A stretch of DNA of 64,000 nucleotides. Source: Rothia aerolata. Lineage in GTDB: Bacteria; Actinomycetota; Actinomycetes; Actinomycetales; Micrococcaceae. Below the pieces are notes generated by a model. It was not told the DNA's origin. It did no database searches and worked only from the letters and a program-made list of their open reading frames with translations. Of the stretch, positions 59,747 through 64,000 are shown piece after piece. The stretch covers positions 1 through 64,000 of the forward strand of contig NZ_BMDC01000004.1 in the NCBI RefSeq assembly GCF_014635585.1. The letters are read 5' to 3'. Both the position numbers and the translations under genes were made by a program. The first letter of the stretch is position 1, and every line of letters starts with the position of its first letter.

Positions 59747-61303
59747 CTAGTGCCCCACACCAAACCTGCTGGTCTGCGGATACCAACCATCGGCCTCGGT
59801 GTGGGCACCGACCGAACTAATCTCTAGAGCCTCAAATTCCCGGAAGTCACTCATAAAAGATCCCCAGTTCTCCCGGGTAATGTCGCTAGAAATCGACCAA
59901 CCAATACGCTTAATGCCGCCATAGATTCCTGAAAGCTGATTACCTGTCACTCCCATTGAGGCTCGGGCGGCGGTAGAGAAGTGGTGCAAACGGTTAAGCC
60001 AGGGAGCCTCGGAATCGGGGCGAGCCGTAAATTGGAAAGCATCACCCAGGTAGGGATTTTTGCCCATGGGGTGCTTGCGGCTTGGCTCGTGAACATCTTC
60101 CCAGAGCAGAATGTCATCGATGAATTCTGCCAGCTCAGTGCGTTGACTTAAATCAACCTTGTAACCGGTTGCTGAAATAACGAAATCAAAATCCTCTACC
60201 CGCTCCCCCTCGGGAGTTGATATAACTGCTGTAACCGCTGCGGCGCCGTCCTTAATTTCGTAGCGCGCTACGGTAGCACCACGCACCAGCTCAAAATTCT
60301 CGTGGTTAAAGCAGCGCCAAATTGCGTGCTGAGTGGGCGGCTGGGGCAGGCCCCCGTTGAAAGTGGAGAACTCCCACTTCTGCTCGTCGGTGAGGTCGAA
60401 GAAGTGCTCCTGCATGCCCGGAAACTCCATCCAGCGAAGCGGGTTGTGAGAGGGGACTTCGGTACGGCGCATGAGTACCTTAACCTGAGCAGCACCATTC
60501 TCAAGTGCTGTTCCGGCATTGTCGTAACCCGAGGCCCCAGCACCGACGACCAGCACTTTCTTGCCAGCCAGAGCCTTGAAATCAATGGGATCTTGCGTGT
60601 GCGCCCACAGGTTTGAAGGTAGCGTGCTAATCTCCGGTAGTACGTTGATAGCTCCACCGCCGGTGAGGCCCAAGGCAAAAATAACCCGCTGTGCCGTTAC
60701 ACTGATTAGCTTAATGTGACCGTTCAAATCGGTGACCTCAGCATCCACAACAAAAGGAGCCTCAGGTGTAGCGGGCTTATGCACGGCTACCACTCGAGTG
60801 CCGTATTGCACAGGGGCCTCCGTCATTTTTTCGTACCAGCGCAGGTAGGCGTTCCAGTCGAGGCGGGGAATCAGCTTAATTCGCTCCCATGCCTCAGCTC
60901 CGTAAACCGCTTCAAACCAGCGGCGAATGTGCAGTGAAGGAACGTCAAGCTCAATTCCCTTCATGTGCTTGGGGCTGCGCAGGGTGTGCATGCGGGCGTA
61001 GTTAATCCAGCAGCCGTTGTGATCGCGAGTATCCGCTTCAAAGATTTGCACGCGGTCAATGTTTTCGCGTTTGAGCGCAAAAGCCGCGCCTAGACCGGCC
61101 TGGCCACCGCCCACAATCAGCACATTGAAGTCAAGGCCAGGTTTGCTGGGCACCCACTGGTGTGCGTGGGCTGTGGTTTCAAGGTCTTCGCGTACCCGCT
61201 GTTCAAGCACCGCCAGGTTTTCGAGGGCTTTAGGGGTATAGTAAGACGACGCTTCGCCGGCTACCGCTGATTCTGTTGTATTTTCGGTGTACTGGATTGT
61301 CAT
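59747..61303 (-). CDS. FAD-dependent monooxygenase/oxidoreductase; candidate urate hydroxylase
   Basis: A 518-residue flavoprotein with two Rossmann sites: FNVLIVGGGQAGLGAAFAL (about 59-77, FAD) and KVLVVGAGASGYDNAGTAL (about 249, NAD(P)H). Further family segments are RSPKHMKGIELDVPSLHIRRWFEAVYG, FDFVISATGY and an N-terminal leader of 55 residues. It looks like a flavin-containing (FMO/BVMO-like) monooxygenase of the larger type. It is the last gene of an operon that encodes urate transport and the two enzymes after uricase, but no uricase. I infer that it oxidises urate to 5-hydroxyisourate, the role played by HpxO elsewhere, although it is not close to HpxO. Confidence 0.9.
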   Translation of the reverse strand: MTIQYTENTTESAVAGEASSYYTPKALENLAVLEQRVREDLETTAHAHQWVPSKPGLDFNVLIVGGGQAGLGAAFALKRENIDRVQIFEADTRDHNGCWINYARMHTLRSPKHMKGIELDVPSLHIRRWFEAVYGAEAWERIKLIPRLDWNAYLRWYEKMTEAPVQYGTRVVAVHKPATPEAPFVVDAEVTDLNGHIKLISVTAQRVIFALGLTGGGAINVLPEISTLPSNLWAHTQDPIDFKALAGKKVLVVGAGASGYDNAGTALENGAAQVKVLMRRTEVPSHNPLRWMEFPGMQEHFFDLTDEQKWEFSTFNGGLPQPPTQHAIWRCFNHENFELVRGATVARYEIKDGAAAVTAVISTPEGERVEDFDFVISATGYKVDLSQRTELAEFIDDILLWEDVHEPSRKHPMGKNPYLGDAFQFTARPDSEAPWLNRLHHFSTAARASMGVTGNQLSGIYGGIKRIGWSISSDITRENWGSFMSDFREFEALEISSVGAHTEADGWYPQTSRFGVGH

Positions 61304-61319
61304 GGCTATAACTCTTTTC

Positions 61320-62687
61320 TTATTCTGCGGCGGGGGCTAAGACCGCTGCTTTTGAGGTGGAGAAAGACTTGGGTAGTTCGTTGAAGGCTAGGTTGAGACT
61401 AAAAGCGGCAATGGCGGTTGCTGAGATACCCGAGTCGAAGATCAGGGCGAACCAGGTGGGGAACTGATCGTAGAAAGCGGGAACCGCGATGGGAATCAGG
61501 CCGAAGGCAATGGAAGTTGCGACGATCAGTGAGTTCTTTCCCTTGGAGTAGTCAACAGTGGCCAGGGACTGAATACCGCTGGCTGCGACAGAGCCAAAGA
61601 GTACAATGGCCGCACCACCCAGTACCGGGTAGGGAACCGATGCAATAACCGCGCCAAGAATGGGCAGTAGCCCCAGAACTACCAGGATTCCGCCGCCGGT
61701 GGCGACCACAAAGCGGGAGCGTACTCCGGTCATGGCTACCACGCCTACGTTCTGCGCAAAAGCGGAGGCGGGGAAGGAGTTGAAGAGGGGCGAGATTGCG
61801 GTGGAGATAGCATCTGCTCGCAGGCCGTCGGCCACTCGCTTCTCGTTGACGTCGGTGCCGATAATCTTGCCCACTGCCAGAATGTCTGCGGTAGTTTCAG
61901 TCATGATCACGATCATGACCACGCACATAGAGATAATGGCGCCAATTTCAAAAGTGGGTAGGCCAAAGGCGAAGGGGGCAGGAAAGGCGAAAATTTCCGA
62001 CTGTGAAACCTTCTCGAATGATGCCTGGCCTGTCAGCACCGCAACGATAGTTCCGCAGAAAATACCCAGCAGCACGGCCAGCTTAGAGAGCTTCTTGAAT
62101 GCGGAGAAAGCCAAGGTGAAAACGAGAGTTACTGCCGCAAGTGCAATGTTGGACGGCGCCCCGTAGGTGGGTGCGTCTGCTATGCCGCCCATGGCCCATC
62201 GAACGGCCACCGGGAGTAGGGAGACACCAATAACGGTGATGATGGTTCCTGTAACAACAGTGGGAAAGAAGCGCACAATCTTTGAGAAAACAGGTGCAAT
62301 CACAACGCCGAAGATCCCGGCTATCAGCACGGCGCCAAAGACCGACTGCAGGCCGCCGTCACCGCTGGCGATGGTGGTCATGGTAGAAACTGCCGCGAAA
62401 GAGACCCCCGGTACCAGAGGTAGTTTGGAACCGAAAAAAGGAATGCCCAAAGACTGCAGAATGGTGGCTGCACCTGAAACAAAGAGTGCTGCAGCAATCA
62501 GCACCGCAACCTGGGCTGTCTCGAGACCTGCAGCTGTGCCCACAATCAGCGGAACAGAAATGACTCCGCCGTACATAGTGAGAATGTGCTGAAGGCCAAG
62601 AATAATGTTCTGCCCCAGAGGGAGCTTTTCATTCTCTGGCAGAGTGATGGGTGCCGCGCTTTCTGAGCGATTGAGAGTTATCGACAT
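61320..62687 (-). CDS. NCS2 urate/xanthine permease
   Basis: A 455-residue NCS2/NAT transporter with 14 predicted helices. Motifs: LGLQHILTMYGGVISVPLIVG in TM1, GSKLPLVPGVSF, the Q/E-P/A region IVMTETTADILAVGKIIG and the NAT signature region NSFPASAFAQNVGVVAMTGVRSR. The last is like UacT/PucJ-type urate and xanthine carriers. It lies 18 bp after uraH and 16 bp before the flavin monooxygenase, in one operon. Urate import is inferred from this context. Confidence 0.94.
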   Translation of the reverse strand: MSITLNRSESAAPITLPENEKLPLGQNIILGLQHILTMYGGVISVPLIVGTAAGLETAQVAVLIAAALFVSGAATILQSLGIPFFGSKLPLVPGVSFAAVSTMTTIASGDGGLQSVFGAVLIAGIFGVVIAPVFSKIVRFFPTVVTGTIITVIGVSLLPVAVRWAMGGIADAPTYGAPSNIALAAVTLVFTLAFSAFKKLSKLAVLLGIFCGTIVAVLTGQASFEKVSQSEIFAFPAPFAFGLPTFEIGAIISMCVVMIVIMTETTADILAVGKIIGTDVNEKRVADGLRADAISTAISPLFNSFPASAFAQNVGVVAMTGVRSRFVVATGGGILVVLGLLPILGAVIASVPYPVLGGAAIVLFGSVAASGIQSLATVDYSKGKNSLIVATSIAFGLIPIAVPAFYDQFPTWFALIFDSGISATAIAAFSLNLAFNELPKSFSTSKAAVLAPAAE

Positions 62688-62705
62688 AATCTGAATCCTT
62701 TGCCT

Positions 62706-63020
62706 TTAGCTACCGCGATAACTTGAGATGGAATAGGGGGAGAGAAGAAGGGGAATATGATAATGACCGGTTTCTTGTACGAGAGAGACCGTAAGGCTGA
62801 CTGAGTTCCAGAAGCTGGTTCGGGGGTAGTAATCGCCTATTTCAAAGACCAGGGTGTAGTCGCCGGTTTCAAGCTGATCAGGACCGAGGTCTGAAATACG
62901 TCCGTCAGAATCTGTAGTTCCGCTGGCTATCTTTTGTTCGCCGCTGAACAGATGAACAGTGAGCCCCTCGGCCGGTGATCCGTTGGCCGTATCAAGAATG
63001 TGGGTGCTGAGAAAGCTCAT
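62706..63020 (-). CDS. uraH: 5-Hydroxyisourate hydrolase
   Basis: A 104-residue transthyretin-related protein. Family marks: LSTHILDTANGSPA with the catalytic His, DSDGRI with the Arg, GHYHIPLLLSPY and the C-terminal YRGS. It hydrolyses 5-hydroxyisourate to OHCU. It is slightly shorter than usual (about 110-120). Its ATG overlaps the uraD stop by 4 bp (ATGA). Second gene of the urate operon. Confidence 0.96.
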   Translation of the reverse strand: MSFLSTHILDTANGSPAEGLTVHLFSGEQKIASGTTDSDGRISDLGPDQLETGDYTLVFEIGDYYPRTSFWNSVSLTVSLVQETGHYHIPLLLSPYSISSYRGS

Positions 63021-63514
63021 GCGTTCACCAACTTCTCAAGGCGGAGCAGGGAAATTTCTCCCAGCTGCTGTTTGCGTTCAAGCTCTTCTTGCTGGGGAGA
63101 ATTTTTCATGCGACGTTTGAGTTCTGAGAGCATTTCGGCACTATCTCTGCCGTCCGCGCGAATTAGGAATACGTGCCCAAATTGTTTCTCGTAACTGGCA
63201 TTGGCTGATTCCCAGGTGCTCAGATCAGAGTCTTGAACACCCTGCTGTTCCTGCCTGCTGTTTTCTGCTTCGACCACGCTGAGATTCTCGGGGGCTTTCT
63301 TCTCACCAATGCGGGGATGCTGACTGAGGGCTTCGGTTACTTCCTCTGCTGACCAGGTGGCGATATTTGCCTTAGCTGTTTCCAGTAGATCCTGGCGGTT
63401 GAGGTAGGGCCGTTGGTTGATGAGTGCGTGACTGAAAGCTGGAATGGAAACGCAGGCTTTCAGGTGCGGTTGCAAATCTGCGCTTGAAGTTTCGTTGAAC
63501 TCTTTGAGGTTCAT
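63017..63514 (-). CDS. uraD: OHCU decarboxylase
   Basis: A 165-residue protein of the 2-oxo-4-hydroxy-4-carboxy-5-ureidoimidazoline decarboxylase family. The catalytic HPRIG is at residues 66-70, followed by the closing WESANASYEKQFGHVFLIRADGRD and SELKRRMKNSPQQEE. It gives S-allantoin. The true start is the ATG at 63514 after GGGAG; a longer in-frame extension upstream has no family similarity. First gene of the urate operon. Confidence 0.95.
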   Translation of the reverse strand: MNLKEFNETSSADLQPHLKACVSIPAFSHALINQRPYLNRQDLLETAKANIATWSAEEVTEALSQHPRIGEKKAPENLSVVEAENSRQEQQGVQDSDLSTWESANASYEKQFGHVFLIRADGRDSAEMLSELKRRMKNSPQQEELERKQQLGEISLLRLEKLVNA

Positions 63515-63676
63515 GGAAGCTCCCGAAGGTGTGGTGGTCTGTTGTGTTGGCACCAGCTTAGAAAAGTGAGACTTCGGGGCAGTTTCTCTGGCGTAAATGC
63601 TAAGTTTCAGTATTTTTAGTTTCTGTAATCTGAATTTCACATACCTGTGGTGTGGTTTTTACACCCCACCTAAATG

Positions 63677-63720
63677 CCATTTATCCCCCGTTCTGCCTAG
63701 TCAAAACGGGGGATAAATGG
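63677..63720. terminator. Hairpin terminator between dctA-type gene and the urate operon
   Basis: CCATTTATCCCCCGTT and its exact complement around a 12-base loop. It lies 39 bp after the stop codon of the truncated transporter gene. Confidence 0.88.
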
Positions 63721-63758
63721 TCTCTCGGGAATCTCATGAAACAAAAGATTCAGTGCTT

Positions 63759-64000
63759 TTAGACCTTAGATTCTTTCTTGGAATCGCTCAGAATTTTCTC
63801 AAGTTCCTGAGTGATACCTTGATCGTCATCAGACTCTCGGAAAGGGACAGATGTATCTTTGCCAGTTTCTCGTGAACCAAGAACTGCATGTGCCTGATTG
63901 AGGTTGAGCTTGCCCTCCCAGCGATCTACTACAAATGTAGCCACGCAATTACCTGTCAGGTTTACAACCACTCGCATGGAATCCATGAGTCTGTCGGCTC
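63759..64000 (-). CDS. C4-dicarboxylate/proton symporter of the DAACS family (3' end only)
   Basis: The visible part is the C-terminal about 80 residues of a minus-strand gene that continues beyond the window: ADRLMDSMRVVVNLTGNCVATFVVDRW is the DctA/GltP helix 8 region with the NxTGN/D signature of the sodium/proton:dicarboxylate symporters, followed by a charged, Lys/Asp/Ser-rich tail (QELEKILSDSKKE). Substrate is C4-dicarboxylates or glutamate/aspartate. The usual Asp after TGN is Cys here (NLTGNCVAT); the family also has GN-S/C forms. Confidence 0.88.
   Translation of the reverse strand, partial: ADRLMDSMRVVVNLTGNCVATFVVDRWEGKLNLNQAHAVLGSRETGKDTSVPFRESDDDQGITQELEKILSDSKKESKV

Overview
The window is a chromosomal segment of a high-GC Gram-positive bacterium, most likely a member of the Micrococcaceae close to Rothia. 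The evidence is a base composition in the high 50s % GC, a GuaB1-type CBS enzyme, an FprA-type ferredoxin reductase, a DUF6318-like lipoprotein, lipoproteins with low-complexity Ser/Thr/Glu leaders, a 14-bp actinobacterial-type parS site and a DtxR/IdeR iron box. The species call is inference. No rRNA, tRNA, CRISPR array, transposase or phage structural gene was seen.

Layout. 1-16 kb: universal stress protein, two secreted LGFP-like proteins, an ALO-type FAD oxidase, guaB1, a short BKACE enzyme between two copies of a 35-bp repeat, fprA, an iron-box-controlled DUF2218 protein, a metal P-type ATPase with its HMA partner and an FNR-like regulator, a purine permease, a YchJ protein, an Ltp-type lipoprotein and a spermidine-synthase-like protein. 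16-27 kb: thiamine-binding protein, pta-ackA, an M48 protease, an SLC10A7-like transporter, a fructosamine kinase, a lipoprotein, a solute:sodium symporter and a TipA-like MerR regulator. 27-34 kb: PAP2-like protein, a frameshifted Fic gene with palindromic upstream sites, and a LacI/permease/GH32 sucrose-type operon. 34-48 kb: the choline-to-betaine operon betT-betB-betA, a TPM lipoprotein, PhzF, three GNAT proteins, a MATE pump, an S4 protein, a sucrase/ferredoxin-like protein and a 39-codon gene. 48-54.5 kb: an IclR-controlled operon with a dehydrogenase::RraA fusion, two DctM-like permeases each followed by a two-helix mini-protein, and a KynB-type cyclase. 54.5-64 kb: parS, a SUKH-like protein, PTS IIA(Glc), an ArsD-like protein, secreted PKD and DUF6318 proteins, a urate catabolic operon (uraD, uraH, NCS2 permease, flavin monooxygenase) and the 3' end of a dctA-type gene.

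How the genes work together. Several complete modules can be read: acetyl-CoA to acetate (pta-ackA), beta-fructoside uptake and hydrolysis with paired LacI operators, choline oxidation to glycine betaine, and urate breakdown in which a flavin monooxygenase stands where a uricase would be expected. The IclR-linked operon looks like import, oxidation and aldol cleavage of an unknown hydroxy or oxo acid, without a TRAP solute-binding protein.

Across the window two kinds of dispersed DNA stand out. One is a family-rich set of long hairpins directly 3' of genes, in at least five sequence families. The other is a 12-17 base word, AGGACGACGCCGCCCGG, which recurs on both strands, inside unrelated genes (mostly read as QDDAAR, but also in other frames) and as inverted pairs forming terminators. 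This is the pattern known for DNA uptake sequences in Neisseria and Haemophilus, and it is the most unusual signal in the window.
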